Assembly (NCBI GenBank): GCA_017592775.1
Contig: JAGFNJ010000053.1
Span: forward strand, 1-37,139
Direction of reading: 5' to 3'
DNA from: Candidatus Accumulibacter conexus
Lineage (GTDB): Bacteria; Pseudomonadota; Gammaproteobacteria; Burkholderiales; Rhodocyclaceae
DNA length: 37,139 bases
Positions 9,799-18,636 of this stretch are shown one piece after another (positions within the stretch are counted from its first letter, which is position 1; each line of letters opens with the position of its first letter). Below the pieces are notes generated by a model. It searched no databases. It had not been told where the DNA came from and saw only the letters and a program-made list of their open reading frames with translations. The position numbers were made by a program, and so were the translations under genes.

Positions 9799-11118
9799 TC
9801 AGCCCTGTTGCCCCATCAGTTCGGCGAAGGCCACCGGCTTGTCACGAACCGTGACCCGCTGCAGGACCCAGTCGACCACGTTCGCCTCGATGGCCGCTCC
9901 TTCAAAATCGTTGAGGCGTTCGTCCTTGGCATAGTACCAGCGAACGACCTCCTCCGGATTGTCATAGCTTTGCGCTGCGTCCTCGACCAGTTCGCGCACC
10001 TGCGCCGGCTGCACCTTCAGATCGTTCCGCCTGACGATTTCCGCCAGGATCAGGCCGATCGAAACGCGCCGCCGGGCCTGATCGGTGAACCACTCCGGTC
10101 GCATCGGCAGGTCCTTGACCTGCATGCCGCGCTGCTCCATGTCCTGGCGCGCGCCCTGCATCAGCCGCTCGACCTCTCGCTGAATCAGAGCCTCCGGCAC
10201 CTGCAGCGGGTTCGCCTGCAACAGCACGTCCATCACCTGGGCGGCAATTCGGCCCTGCAGACGCTTTTTCACTTCCCGCCGCAGGTTGGCCTCGATCTCG
10301 GCCCGCATCTGCGTCAGATCGCCGTCCTCGACACCCAGAGCGCGGGCGAAATCCCCGTCCATTTCCGGCAGAACCGGCTCGCAGACCTCCTTGAGCACGA
10401 TGTCGAAGGTCACCGACTGGCCCGCCAGATCCTTGGAGAAGTACTCGGCCGGGAAGGTCATGTCGAACGACTTGGCTTCGCCGGCACGCGTCCCGATCAC
10501 GGCATTCTCGAAGTCGGAAAGCATCCTTCCTTCCCCGAGGACGAAACGGTAGTCCTTGCCCTGGCCACCCGCAAAGGGTTCGCCGTCCTTCTTGCCGAGG
10601 AAGTCGATGGTGACCCGATCGGCCAGAGCGGCCGCACGATCGACCGGATCATAACGCACGCGCTGCCGGCGCAGGATCTCCAGTGTGCTGTCGATCTCCT
10701 CCGCGCCGACCTCGAGCACCGGCCGTTCGACTTCGACGCCCGCCAGATCACTAAGCGTGATTTCCGGGTAAACCTCGAAAGTCGCCGAGAAATCCATGTG
10801 TGTCGTGCTGCCGGTGTTGTTCGCCTCGATCTTCGGTGTACCGGCAACGCGCAAGTTCTGCGCGCTGACCGCCTCGCCGAACAAACGCCCCAGTGCCTCC
10901 TGCAGAGCGTCCAGGTGCGCCTGCTGGCCAAACTGCTGCCTGACGATACTGGCTGGCACCTTGCCTGGGCGAAAGCCCGGCAGCTTCATGTTCTTGCCCA
11001 GGCGCCGCAGGCGCTGGTCGACGTCGTGCTCGAGTTCGGCGATCGGCACGGACAGCTCGAGGCGGCGCTCAAGGGCACTCGGCGCGGGTGCAGCAGTGTT
11101 AGCAGCGTTAGTTTCCAT
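9799..11118 (-). CDS. tig: Trigger factor (ribosome-associated chaperone and PPIase)
   Basis: This 439-residue protein binds near the ribosomal exit tunnel and shields nascent chains. The ribosome-binding signature GFRPGKVP is present near residue 45. An FKBP-type PPIase domain follows (about 150-245, DRVTIDFLGKKDGEPFAGG), then the helical C-terminal chaperone arms. I start at the ATG (METNAAN) with AAGGA 7 nt upstream. The open frame extends further but with Arg/Ala/Gly-rich non-coding-like sequence. It heads the tig-clpP-clpX-lon group. Confidence 0.97.
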   Translation of the reverse strand: METNAANTAAPAPSALERRLELSVPIAELEHDVDQRLRRLGKNMKLPGFRPGKVPASIVRQQFGQQAHLDALQEALGRLFGEAVSAQNLRVAGTPKIEANNTGSTTHMDFSATFEVYPEITLSDLAGVEVERPVLEVGAEEIDSTLEILRRQRVRYDPVDRAAALADRVTIDFLGKKDGEPFAGGQGKDYRFVLGEGRMLSDFENAVIGTRAGEAKSFDMTFPAEYFSKDLAGQSVTFDIVLKEVCEPVLPEMDGDFARALGVEDGDLTQMRAEIEANLRREVKKRLQGRIAAQVMDVLLQANPLQVPEALIQREVERLMQGARQDMEQRGMQVKDLPMRPEWFTDQARRRVSIGLILAEIVRRNDLKVQPAQVRELVEDAAQSYDNPEEVVRWYYAKDERLNDFEGAAIEANVVDWVLQRVTVRDKPVAFAELMGQQG

Positions 11119-11570
11119 TGAAAATCCTTGTGATACAGGCTGAAATGTGACTCGAACCAGAGATCGCCGCGAACGACCCCAGACGCCTCCATACAGTGCC
11201 GCGCTGGCAGCCGAAGCGACCGCCGGCGGGCTCGCCGGACGACTGCGCTGCAACCGGCTGCCGCCGCGCCTGCACGACGACCCCAGACCCACCCGGGCGC
11301 CATCGGCAGCCACCGTCAGATGAACATCCGGCCGTCCTGACGCCTCTCCGCGCACGGAAAGCGAGCGATTCTACAGTATTATTCGGCGCCTCGGAACCCA
11401 CAGCCTGGCAAACCTGCCAAGGGCTCGGTGGCGCCCTGCCAGCAGCTGGAGCATTCGCCAGACTTAATCCGCCGCGCCGCACGACAACCGGTGCGCCGAC
11501 GACGACGAGCGGCTGTAAGGAAATCACGCGCGCAGCGACAGCAACTGCAGACCCCGACGGAGAACGACCC
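11119..11570. other. Divergent intergenic region between tig and arsS-like gene
   Basis: About 450 nt without a gene that I can support. Near 11365-11390 the sequence is unusually A/T-rich for this genome. It offers TAGAAT on the minus strand (towards tig) and TATTAT on the plus strand (towards the radical SAM gene) as -10 candidates, but neither has a convincing -35. The open frames across it are low-complexity Arg/Ala/Pro frames. Confidence 0.4.
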
Positions 11571-12569
11571 ATGCACGCCACCCTGCCCCTGCTCTCGAAC
11601 ACCACTTTCCCGGCCCTGATCCGCCGTTCGGTCGAGGTCCTGCAGGTCAACCTCGGCTACCGCTGCAATCAGAGCTGCCTCCATTGCCACGTCAACGCCG
11701 GTCCGCAGCGACGCGAGGAAATGACCGCCGAGACGGTGGATGCCGTGCTTGCCTTCATCTCGGCCAGTCCCGAAGTCCGGGCCCTCGACCTCACCGGCGG
11801 CGCGCCGGAGCTGAACCCGCACTTCCGGCGACTGGTGGTCGCCGGTCGGCAGCGTGGCCTGCGGGTGATCGACCGCTGCAACCTCACCATTCTCGAGGAG
11901 CCCGGGCACGAGGATCTCGCCGACTTTCTCGCCACGCATCGCATCGAGGTCGTCGCCTCGCTGCCGTGCTACTTGGAGGAAAACGTCGAACAGCAGCGCG
12001 GCAAGGGCAGCTTCGCCGCCAGCATCCGCGGTCTGCAGCGGCTGAACGCGCTCGGTTATGGTGTGGTAGGCAGCGGGCTGCAGCTCAACCTCGTCTTCAA
12101 TCCGCAGGGGCCAACCCTGCCACCACCGCAGGCCGCACTGGCGATGGCTTACCGGGAACACCTCGGACAAAGGTTCGGCATCGTCTTCAACCAGCTCTTC
12201 ACCCTGGCCAACATGCCGATCCAGCGCTTTGGCTCGGTCCTCGTCTCGCGCGGCCAGTTCAACGGCTACATGCAACTGCTGCGTGCCGCCCACCGCGAAG
12301 AAAACGTCACGCACGTCATGTGTCGCAATCTGCTCTCGGTCGACTGGCAGGGCTATCTCTACGACTGCGATTTCAACCAACAGCTCGGGCTGCCAATCGG
12401 CAGGCGCGGCAGTTTCCGTCTGCACATCAGCGACATCGACGCGGCCGCACTCGAGGGTCAGGCGATCCGTGTCGCCGAACACTGCTACGGCTGCACCGCC
12501 GGGCAGGGATCGAGTTGCGCTGGCGCCCTCGGCGACGAGCCGGCCCCGGCGCCAAGCTGTGGTACCTGA
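11571..12569 (+). CDS. arsS: ArsS-family radical SAM / Cys-rich protein
   Basis: This 332-residue protein starts at ATG 11571 with GGAG about 8 nt upstream. The radical SAM 4Fe-4S motif CNQSCLHC (Cys32, Cys36, Cys39) is followed by the SAM-binding DLTGGAPELN segment. The C-terminal part has the family's Cys-rich signature (MCRN, YDCDFNQQLG, then HCYGCTAGQGSSCAGAL). This arrangement matches the radical SAM/Cys-rich family with a DUF3641 C-terminus, often named arsenosugar biosynthesis protein ArsS. The substrate in this organism is inferred from family naming only. Some relatives have selenocysteine near the C-terminal motif; here only Cys is seen. A HAD hydrolase gene follows 73 nt downstream. 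Confidence 0.85.
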   Translation: MHATLPLLSNTTFPALIRRSVEVLQVNLGYRCNQSCLHCHVNAGPQRREEMTAETVDAVLAFISASPEVRALDLTGGAPELNPHFRRLVVAGRQRGLRVIDRCNLTILEEPGHEDLADFLATHRIEVVASLPCYLEENVEQQRGKGSFAASIRGLQRLNALGYGVVGSGLQLNLVFNPQGPTLPPPQAALAMAYREHLGQRFGIVFNQLFTLANMPIQRFGSVLVSRGQFNGYMQLLRAAHREENVTHVMCRNLLSVDWQGYLYDCDFNQQLGLPIGRRGSFRLHISDIDAAALEGQAIRVAEHCYGCTAGQGSSCAGALGDEPAPAPSCGT

Positions 12570-12642
12570 GCTGCTGCCACGTACAATGAGCAGGGGCGCC
12601 GCCTGCGGACGCACCAAATCCCCCGGACAGGAGCACAGGACG

Positions 12643-13335
12643 ATGAGCAACAGACGACTCGACGGCATCGAAGCATGCGTCTTCGACGCCTACGGCACCC
12701 TCTTCGACTTCAACAGCGCCGCGCAGGCCGCCAGCGACGAGTTGGGCAGCGATTGGCAGAAGCTGTCCGAGATCTGGAGCCAGAAGCAGTTGCAGTACAC
12801 TTGGCTACGGGGACTGGCCGGCCGCCACGCGGACTTCTGGCAGGTCACCGGTGAGGCACTGACCTACGCTCTGAGTACGCTCGGCCTCGAGCGGCCTGGC
12901 CTGCACGCGCACCTGCTCGACCTCTACCTGCACCTCGGCTGCTATGCCGATGTGCCGGCCACCCTGCAGCAGCTGCGCAGGCGGGGAATGAAGCTGGCGA
13001 TCCTCTCGAACGGAACGCCCGCCATGCTCGCCGCCGTGGTGCGCAACAGCAGCCTCGACGGTGTTTTCGATGCCGTTCTGTCGGTCGAGGAAGTGGGTGT
13101 CTTCAAGCCGCACCCGGCAGTCTATCGCCTGGCGCCGGAGCGGCTGCAGCTCGAACCCGCGGCCATCTGCTTCCTCTCCGCAAATGCCTGGGATGCCCAT
13201 TGCGCCAAGGCCAGCGGTCTGCGCGTCGTCTGGTGCAACCGCTTCGCCCAAGCCGCGGAGCGGATTCCGGAAACCCCCGACGGGGAAATCGGCGATCTCA
13301 GCGAACTGCCGGCCCTGGTCTGCCCGTCACCGTAG
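12643..13335 (+). CDS. HAD-family protein, L-2-haloacid dehalogenase type (type II)
   Basis: The 230-residue protein carries the full fold signature of L-2-haloacid dehalogenases. It has the nucleophile Asp15 and Thr19 in FDAYGTLFD, KQLQYTWLR, Ser122-Asn123 in LSNGTP, Lys155 and Tyr161 (FKPHPAVYRL), and Ser179, Asn181 and Asp184 in LSANAWD. The usual reaction is hydrolytic dehalogenation of L-2-haloacids to D-2-hydroxyacids. One residue is odd: the family motif WR-x-KQL reads WSQKQL here, with Ser46 where the halide-contacting Arg is expected. The activity may therefore differ. AGGAG lies 9 nt before the ATG. It is probably cotranscribed with the ArsS-like gene and ends 12 nt from the convergent tolC stop. 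Confidence 0.85.
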   Translation: MSNRRLDGIEACVFDAYGTLFDFNSAAQAASDELGSDWQKLSEIWSQKQLQYTWLRGLAGRHADFWQVTGEALTYALSTLGLERPGLHAHLLDLYLHLGCYADVPATLQQLRRRGMKLAILSNGTPAMLAAVVRNSSLDGVFDAVLSVEEVGVFKPHPAVYRLAPERLQLEPAAICFLSANAWDAHCAKASGLRVVWCNRFAQAAERIPETPDGEIGDLSELPALVCPSP

Positions 13336-13347
13336 CGCTGGCAGCAA

Positions 13348-14691
13348 TCACTCGGGCGGCAGCAGCAGGTTCGCCGTCTCCTGCAGGTCCTTCTCCGAAA
13401 GCACGCCGGCGGCAGCCCTGAGCTGCAGGAGGCTGAGCAGATACTCGTAACGCGCCTGCGCGAGGTCGCGCTTGGCGACAAACATCACGCGTTCGGCGTT
13501 GAGCACATCGACGTTGCTCCTGATCCCGCTGCGCATGCCGCGCAGCGTTCCCTCGACCGCCACGGCGCTGGCGTCGACAGCCTTCTGATAGGCCGCGATC
13601 TTGCTGGCACCCGTCTCGACCGCCATGTACTGCCGCCTGACCTCGACCAGAACCTCGTTGACGGCCGCGTCCAGTTCGGCCCGGGCCCGCTCGCGGTTGG
13701 CGACCGCCTGACCGGTCAACGCGCTGACCCGGCCGCCGGCAAAGAACGGGATGTTCAACTGCACGCCGACGGAGTTGATGAGATTCTTCTGGTCAAGAGT
13801 CGACAGCGTTTCCCCTTGCGTCCGCGATGCGCGCGCAACCAGGTCGAGCTGTGGATAATGGCCGGCGCGATTGCGATCGACCTCGAGGCTGGCGAACTCG
13901 AAGGACTTGCGCCGCGCCCGAATCTCCGGGCTGCCCTCCTCCGCCATCGCCGACCACTGGTCGAGACCGACGCTCTGCACGGCGCTCGGGGCGAAGTCCG
14001 GACGCAACGGCCAGAGCGGCGCCATCGTCTTGCCGGTCATCGTCTCCAGCCTGAGCATGGCCACCGACAGCCGGTCGATGGCATCGGCGCGACCGGCCCG
14101 GGCGAGCTGCAACCGTGACTCAGCCTCGGCGACCTCGGTGACCGTCCCCTCGCCCCCCTTGCGCCGGCGCTCGGAGGTCTCGCGGTCGGCACGGTAGGCG
14201 GCGATCTCGGCATCGCTCAGTGCCAGCCTCTCGAGCGAGAACAGCACCTCGAAATAGGCTGCCGCCAGCTTGACGGCGAATTCCGCCTCCTTGCGGTCGA
14301 AGACCGCGTCGCTGAACGCCGCCTGCACGTCCCCCTGCCGGTAGCGAACGAAACTGTCGTAGTTGAACAACGGCTGCCGCAGCGCGATGGCAGCCGCCTC
14401 CTCGCGGTAATCGAGATCCTCGGTCGGGCTACCCGCCCTGGTGTAGTACGTCCGTTCACCCTTGTTCTTCGAATAGGCGCCAGTGACGCCGATATTCGGC
14501 AGCAACCCGGCGCGGCCGATGGCGATCGCATACTGCCCGGCGTCCCGCTCGTAGCGCGCCGCGCGCAGGGTCGGATCGTTCTGTCGCGCGGCGTAGTACG
14601 CATCCATCAGCCCGGCCGCCGCCACCGCGGACGACACCAGTGCCAGCACGCAGCCGGCCAGCCCGGCAGCAGCCCAACCCATCATCCTCAT
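13348..14691 (-). CDS. tolC: TolC-family outer membrane efflux/secretion channel
   Basis: This 447-residue outer membrane trimeric channel component has a signal peptide (residues 1 to about 25, GCVLALVSSAVAAAG). The duplicated outer-membrane-factor repeats follow, with LMDAYYAARQNDPTLRAARY at the N-terminus typical of the TolC/PrtF type I secretion group. Its ATG overlaps the stop of the adaptor gene (ATGA), so the two are translationally coupled. It forms the outer portal of the type I exporter encoded just upstream. No terminator fits in the 12 nt before the convergent HAD gene. Confidence 0.93.
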   Translation of the reverse strand: MRMMGWAAAGLAGCVLALVSSAVAAAGLMDAYYAARQNDPTLRAARYERDAGQYAIAIGRAGLLPNIGVTGAYSKNKGERTYYTRAGSPTEDLDYREEAAAIALRQPLFNYDSFVRYRQGDVQAAFSDAVFDRKEAEFAVKLAAAYFEVLFSLERLALSDAEIAAYRADRETSERRRKGGEGTVTEVAEAESRLQLARAGRADAIDRLSVAMLRLETMTGKTMAPLWPLRPDFAPSAVQSVGLDQWSAMAEEGSPEIRARRKSFEFASLEVDRNRAGHYPQLDLVARASRTQGETLSTLDQKNLINSVGVQLNIPFFAGGRVSALTGQAVANRERARAELDAAVNEVLVEVRRQYMAVETGASKIAAYQKAVDASAVAVEGTLRGMRSGIRSNVDVLNAERVMFVAKRDLAQARYEYLLSLLQLRAAAGVLSEKDLQETANLLLPPE

Positions 14692-16082
14692 TCCTCGGTC
14701 AGCGCCGTCTTCATGCGATCGACGAGGGGCTTGAAGAGATAGTTCAACATCGTCCGTTCACCAGTCTTGATGAACACCTCCGCAGGCATGCCGGCCTTGA
14801 TCTCGTAGCTCTTGAGCTTCTTCATCCCGTCCTCGGTGACGACCACCTGGCCACGGTAGAAGGGCGGCACCCTGCCCTGCGGATCGGTCGTTGCGTCGGC
14901 CGCCACCTGCACGAAGTCACCCGGAATCTGCGGCGTCGTGCGCTGGTTGAACGCGGGAAAAGTGATGTCGACCGGTGAGCCGATGCGCACCTTGTCGATC
15001 AGCGTCGTCGGAATCTGGACATCGATGCGCAGCGGCTCATTCTTCGGCACGACGTCCATCAGCGGTGTCCCCGGCGCCAGCACGCCACCGACGGTATGCA
15101 CGCTCAGTCCGACGACGATTCCTTCGGCCGGCGCACGGATATCCGTGTTGGCCAGTTCGAAGGCCAGTCCGGCAAGACGACTGTCGAGTGATGTCACCTC
15201 CTTCTGCACCTCGGCGAGGCCGTTCTCGACGTCCTTGTCGTAATCCTGCTGGCGCGCGGTCATCCGCATCCGGACCTCGGCAATGCTCTGCTGTGTCCGC
15301 CCGAGATTGCCGATGTCCTCGGAAATGGCGCCGCCGAGCTGCGCCTGCAGGCGCTCCTGCTCGGACAGGCGGTTGCGCGGGAGATAGCCTTCAGCCGCCA
15401 GGTCGCGCAAGCCCTTGAGCTCATCGAGCAGCAGCCGGCTTTGCTCCTCCTTGGCCCGCCGCGTCGCCTCGAGAGCCTTTGCCGAAGACTGCAGACCGGC
15501 GAGCATGCTGCGCATCGCCCCCAGCTCGGCCTGCAGCGCCGCCTGGCGGGAACGCAGCAACTGCGTCTGCACCGCCATCGCACTCGCCGCCCGCGGGTCA
15601 TCGCGTGCCTGCAGCAGCTCGTCGGCAAAAACGATCTCCGACCTGCCCTGCGCTTCCGCCAGCAGCCTCGCCTCGGCCGCCTTGGCGACAAACCACTGAC
15701 TGCGCGCCACCTCGTACTGCGAACTGGCCATCGTCGGGTCGAGACGAACGAGGATCTGGCCGCTCTGCACTTCATCCCCATCCTTGACCAGGATCGCTTC
15801 GACCTTGCCCGCACCGAGGTTCTGCACCGTCTTGCGGTTGCCGGTCACGACGACCTGGCCACCGGCCGGGACCCCTTGGTCGAGAGGCGCCAGAGCGGCC
15901 CACAGCATGAAACCGCCAAAGCCGATGGCGAGAACCAGCCAGCCGAAACGCGACGCCCGACCATGATCGATATCGACCGCAGCCGCCCGCTGCCCGCCGC
16001 CCCCTGCGTCCTGCGCGACCTCGCCAACATCGGTGATGTCGGCGTCGGACACCTTCTTCCGCCCAAACATGCTGATCGACAT
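14688..16082 (-). CDS. HlyD-family type I secretion periplasmic adaptor
   Basis: About 464 residues: a short cytoplasmic N-terminus, one membrane helix (about residues 35-55, FGWLVLAIGFGGFMLWAAL), a lipoyl-like half (VVVTGNRKTVQNLGAGKVEAILVKDGDEV), a long alpha-helical hairpin (about 110-290), the second lipoyl half (DIRAPAEGIVVGLSVHTVGG) and a C-terminal beta domain. This is the PrtE/HlyD membrane-fusion layout that bridges the ABC protein and TolC. The start is uncertain: AGGAGG is immediately next to the ATG at 16082, and a second ATG lies 12 nt further in. It is 16 nt after the ABC gene. Confidence 0.93.
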   Translation of the reverse strand: MSISMFGRKKVSDADITDVGEVAQDAGGGGQRAAAVDIDHGRASRFGWLVLAIGFGGFMLWAALAPLDQGVPAGGQVVVTGNRKTVQNLGAGKVEAILVKDGDEVQSGQILVRLDPTMASSQYEVARSQWFVAKAAEARLLAEAQGRSEIVFADELLQARDDPRAASAMAVQTQLLRSRQAALQAELGAMRSMLAGLQSSAKALEATRRAKEEQSRLLLDELKGLRDLAAEGYLPRNRLSEQERLQAQLGGAISEDIGNLGRTQQSIAEVRMRMTARQQDYDKDVENGLAEVQKEVTSLDSRLAGLAFELANTDIRAPAEGIVVGLSVHTVGGVLAPGTPLMDVVPKNEPLRIDVQIPTTLIDKVRIGSPVDITFPAFNQRTTPQIPGDFVQVAADATTDPQGRVPPFYRGQVVVTEDGMKKLKSYEIKAGMPAEVFIKTGERTMLNYLFKPLVDRMKTALTEE

Positions 16083-16098
16083 CCTCCTGGTTTTCCCC

Positions 16099-17874
16099 TC
16101 AGGCGCCGAAGCGCGGTGTCGCCGGCGTGCTCGCGGCAACCGCCATCGGTGCCGGCCGGGCGGCTACTCCCTGACGGTCCGCGCCGGCCTGGTTCCCCGA
16201 TCGCAACGCCGCCAGAACCTGGTCACGCGGTCCGTGCAGCTTGACCGTTCCTTCATGCAGCACCAGAATGCTGTCGGCGACGGCCAGCGTGCTCATGCGG
16301 TGGGTGATGATCACCACGGTGCGCTTCTCGGCCTTCAGACGCCGCAGCGTCTCCGCCAGCGCCGCCTCCCCTTGGTCATCCAGGTTCGAGTTCGGCTCGT
16401 CGAGCACGATCAGAGCCGGGTCGCCGTAGAGCGCCCTGGCCAGTCCGATGCGCTGCTTCTGCCCACCCGATAGGGCGCTGCCGCCGTCGCCGAGCGGCGT
16501 GTCGTAGCCCATCGGCAACAGCAGGACCAGGTCATGGACCCCCGCAGCCTGCGCCGCTGCCAGAACCCGCTCCGAGTCGATGTCGCCAAAACGGGCGATG
16601 TTCTCGGCGACGGTGCCGTCAAACAGCTCGATGTCCTGTGGCAGGTAGCCGAGATGGCGACCCAGCTCGTCCTTGTTCCACTTGAAGACCTCGGCGCCAT
16701 CGAGCCGCACGGAACCGGCCAGCGGCGGCCAGACGCCAACCAGCAGGCGCGCCAGGGTGGACTTCCCGGAAGCACTCGGGCCGATCACCGCCACGATTTC
16801 GCCGGCCTTCAGGCTGAAGCTGACATTCTTCAGGATCAGCACCCTGCTGCCGGGAGCCGCGGTCGCCGCGTTCTCCACCAGCACGACGCCCTCGGGTCGG
16901 GGCAGCGGCATGCCGGCGACGCGGGCCGGATAGACCTGCAGCAACTCGGCCAGACGCCCGTAGGCCGCGCGCGCCGACACCAGCTGCTTCCAGTTGGCGA
17001 TCAGGACCTCGACCGGAGCCAGCGCACGACCCATGATGATCGAGCCGGCGATCATCATGCCGGGCGTGATCTCGCCCTCGATCGCCAGCAGCGCACCATA
17101 ACCCAGCGCCAGCGACTGCATCGAAATCCGCACGAAACGGGTGATGGCGTTCAACACACCCGCACGATCGCTCGCCAGAGCCTGCTGCATCAGGAACTTC
17201 TGATGCAGCTTGAACCAGCGGCCGCGGATCGCCGGCAGCATGCCCATCGCCTCGATCACCTCGGCGTTGCGCAGATTGTTGTTGGCCTGCGCATTGGCTG
17301 CCATCGCCAGCTTCTGCGCCTCGCCCAGGGGCCCCGCCGAAACCCGTTCATTGACCACCGCCAGAATCACCAGCAGCAGCACGCCGATCAGCGCGAAAAT
17401 CCCGAGTTCGACGTGCAGCATGAAGATCACCAGGACATAGATCGGCATCCACGGCGCATCGGTCAGGGCAATCACGCCGGCACCCGTCAGCGTCTGCCGC
17501 ATCGACGCCAGGTCGTTCAGCGCCTGTGCCGGATTCTGGCCCGCCTGGCGCAGATTGCGCTCGAAGGTCGCATCGAAGACGCGGGAATTGATGTCGAGAT
17601 CGAGACGCGCGCCGACACGAACCAGCACCATCGATCTGATCCACTCGAGCACCGACATCAGCCCGAACAGGCCGAGCGTGATCAGCGTCAGCATCAGCAG
17701 GGTCGTGACGTTGCGGCTGCCGAGCGCGCGGTCGTAGATCTGCAGCATGTAAATGGCCGGCGTCAGCATCAGCAGGTTGATGAAGAAGCTGAAGCTGCCG
17801 ACGGTCATGAACGCCCGGCGAAAAGACAGCAGCACCTCGGCAAGCTCGCTGCGTTGCTGCGCTGGCCTACTCAT
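16099..17874 (-). CDS. Type I secretion ABC transporter (PrtD-like permease/ATPase)
   Basis: This 591-residue half-transporter sits in the inner membrane. The transmembrane domain (about 20-310) lacks the N-terminal peptidase or C39-like domain of the HlyB group, so it resembles PrtD/HasD/AprD exporters. The nucleotide-binding domain has Walker A GPSASGKST (about 366), LSGGQKQR, Walker B LIVLDEPNSNLD and the switch His in ITHR. A Pro/Ala-rich tail follows. The start is taken at ATG 17874; a GTG two codons earlier is possible. With the adaptor and TolC genes it makes a complete type I system. No glycine-rich RTX or S-layer-like substrate is encoded nearby. Confidence 0.94.
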   Translation of the reverse strand: MSRPAQQRSELAEVLLSFRRAFMTVGSFSFFINLLMLTPAIYMLQIYDRALGSRNVTTLLMLTLITLGLFGLMSVLEWIRSMVLVRVGARLDLDINSRVFDATFERNLRQAGQNPAQALNDLASMRQTLTGAGVIALTDAPWMPIYVLVIFMLHVELGIFALIGVLLLVILAVVNERVSAGPLGEAQKLAMAANAQANNNLRNAEVIEAMGMLPAIRGRWFKLHQKFLMQQALASDRAGVLNAITRFVRISMQSLALGYGALLAIEGEITPGMMIAGSIIMGRALAPVEVLIANWKQLVSARAAYGRLAELLQVYPARVAGMPLPRPEGVVLVENAATAAPGSRVLILKNVSFSLKAGEIVAVIGPSASGKSTLARLLVGVWPPLAGSVRLDGAEVFKWNKDELGRHLGYLPQDIELFDGTVAENIARFGDIDSERVLAAAQAAGVHDLVLLLPMGYDTPLGDGGSALSGGQKQRIGLARALYGDPALIVLDEPNSNLDDQGEAALAETLRRLKAEKRTVVIITHRMSTLAVADSILVLHEGTVKLHGPRDQVLAALRSGNQAGADRQGVAARPAPMAVAASTPATPRFGA

Positions 17875-18209
17875 CGCCACCAGTCCCTGAAAACACGCTG
17901 CCTCTCCTCCCCGATCCGGGCCTCAACCGCCGCCGGCAGTCAGCGCCAGCGGCGTGCCGGGCAGGAACCTGCTCTGCGGCAGGGGGCAATGATGACAGAT
18001 GTGCCGGTCAACAGCCAGCCTCGCGGCCCGGGACGTCGTCCGCCGCGCGTCCAGTGGGTCGTTGCGCCACACCAACTGCATGCCAGCGCGCCCGCACGCG
18101 CCATGCGGCACCGCAAGTCGTCGCCCTGGCCATGGGCCACAGCGATGGCTGGCGTCCTGCCTGACCCGGGTACGCACCCATTCTCCGGCAATCATGGTAA
18201 GGGAGCGAA
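17875..18209. other. Intergenic region upstream of the type I secretion genes
   Basis: About 335 nt. Short minus-strand frames (for example 17923-18195) have no recognisable domain, and their composition looks like chance open frames in GC-rich DNA. I see no clear promoter. If the secretion operon has its own regulation, its signals should lie here. Confidence 0.35.
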
Positions 18210-18440
18210 CTACCGGCCGCGGTAGGGACCCGTCCCGCCATCCCCGCCACGGCCGCCGAGCGCCAGCAGCAGCAGGAAGCAGCCGGCGACCAGCGCCGCC
18301 ATGCCCCCCTGGAGCAACGTCAGCAGCTCGAAGCCTGCGAGATAGTGCTTGCCTGTCAGACGCGTTGCCACCGCAACGATGCAGACCAACAGGCCGCCGC
18401 TACCGACGGCACGCCCAAGCCAGAGCAGAAGAGCTTCCAT
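18210..18440 (-). CDS. Small two-helix membrane protein, hypothetical
   Basis: This 76-residue protein starts at ATG 18440 with AGGGGG about 6 nt upstream. Two hydrophobic helices are predicted (about residues 10-28, GSGGLLVCIVAVATRL, and about 42-62, GGMAALVAGCFLLLLAL). A Gly/Arg-rich C-terminus ends GPYRGR. I do not recognise a family. It stands alone between the binding-protein gene and the type I exporter. It is supported by the ribosome-binding site and clear membrane pattern only. Confidence 0.55.
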   Translation of the reverse strand: MEALLLWLGRAVGSGGLLVCIVAVATRLTGKHYLAGFELLTLLQGGMAALVAGCFLLLLALGGRGGDGGTGPYRGR

Positions 18441-18512
18441 GTGCAACCCCCTTTCACCAATGAATGCAGCCCACGTTGCAGCCGGTCGGCGCCGGGCGGA
18501 TCGCCATCCGAC

Positions 18513-18533
18513 CAGGGATGCCGGGCATCCCTG
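18513..18533 (-). terminator. Hairpin downstream of the binding-protein gene
   Basis: A perfect 8-bp inverted repeat (CAGGGATG, 5-nt loop, CATCCCTG) lies about 100 nt after the stop of the periplasmic binding protein on the minus strand. No T run follows, so termination is uncertain. Confidence 0.35.
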
Positions 18534-18636
18534 TCACCACGGCAAGCCGCACGCCGGCAGCAACGAAACGACGCGCCATCGACCGGGCAACGCACACACC
18601 GCCCGGATCGCGCGCAACGTCCTGACGCGTGCCGGC

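Noticed and set aside
17923-18195. A 90-codon minus-strand frame upstream of the ABC transporter
   Set aside because: It has no recognisable domain or ribosome-binding site, and alternative frames are equally open. It is treated as non-coding.
16534-18225. A 563-codon plus-strand frame over the ABC transporter gene
   Set aside because: The composition (Gln, His, Arg) is typical of a shadow frame, and no domain is visible.
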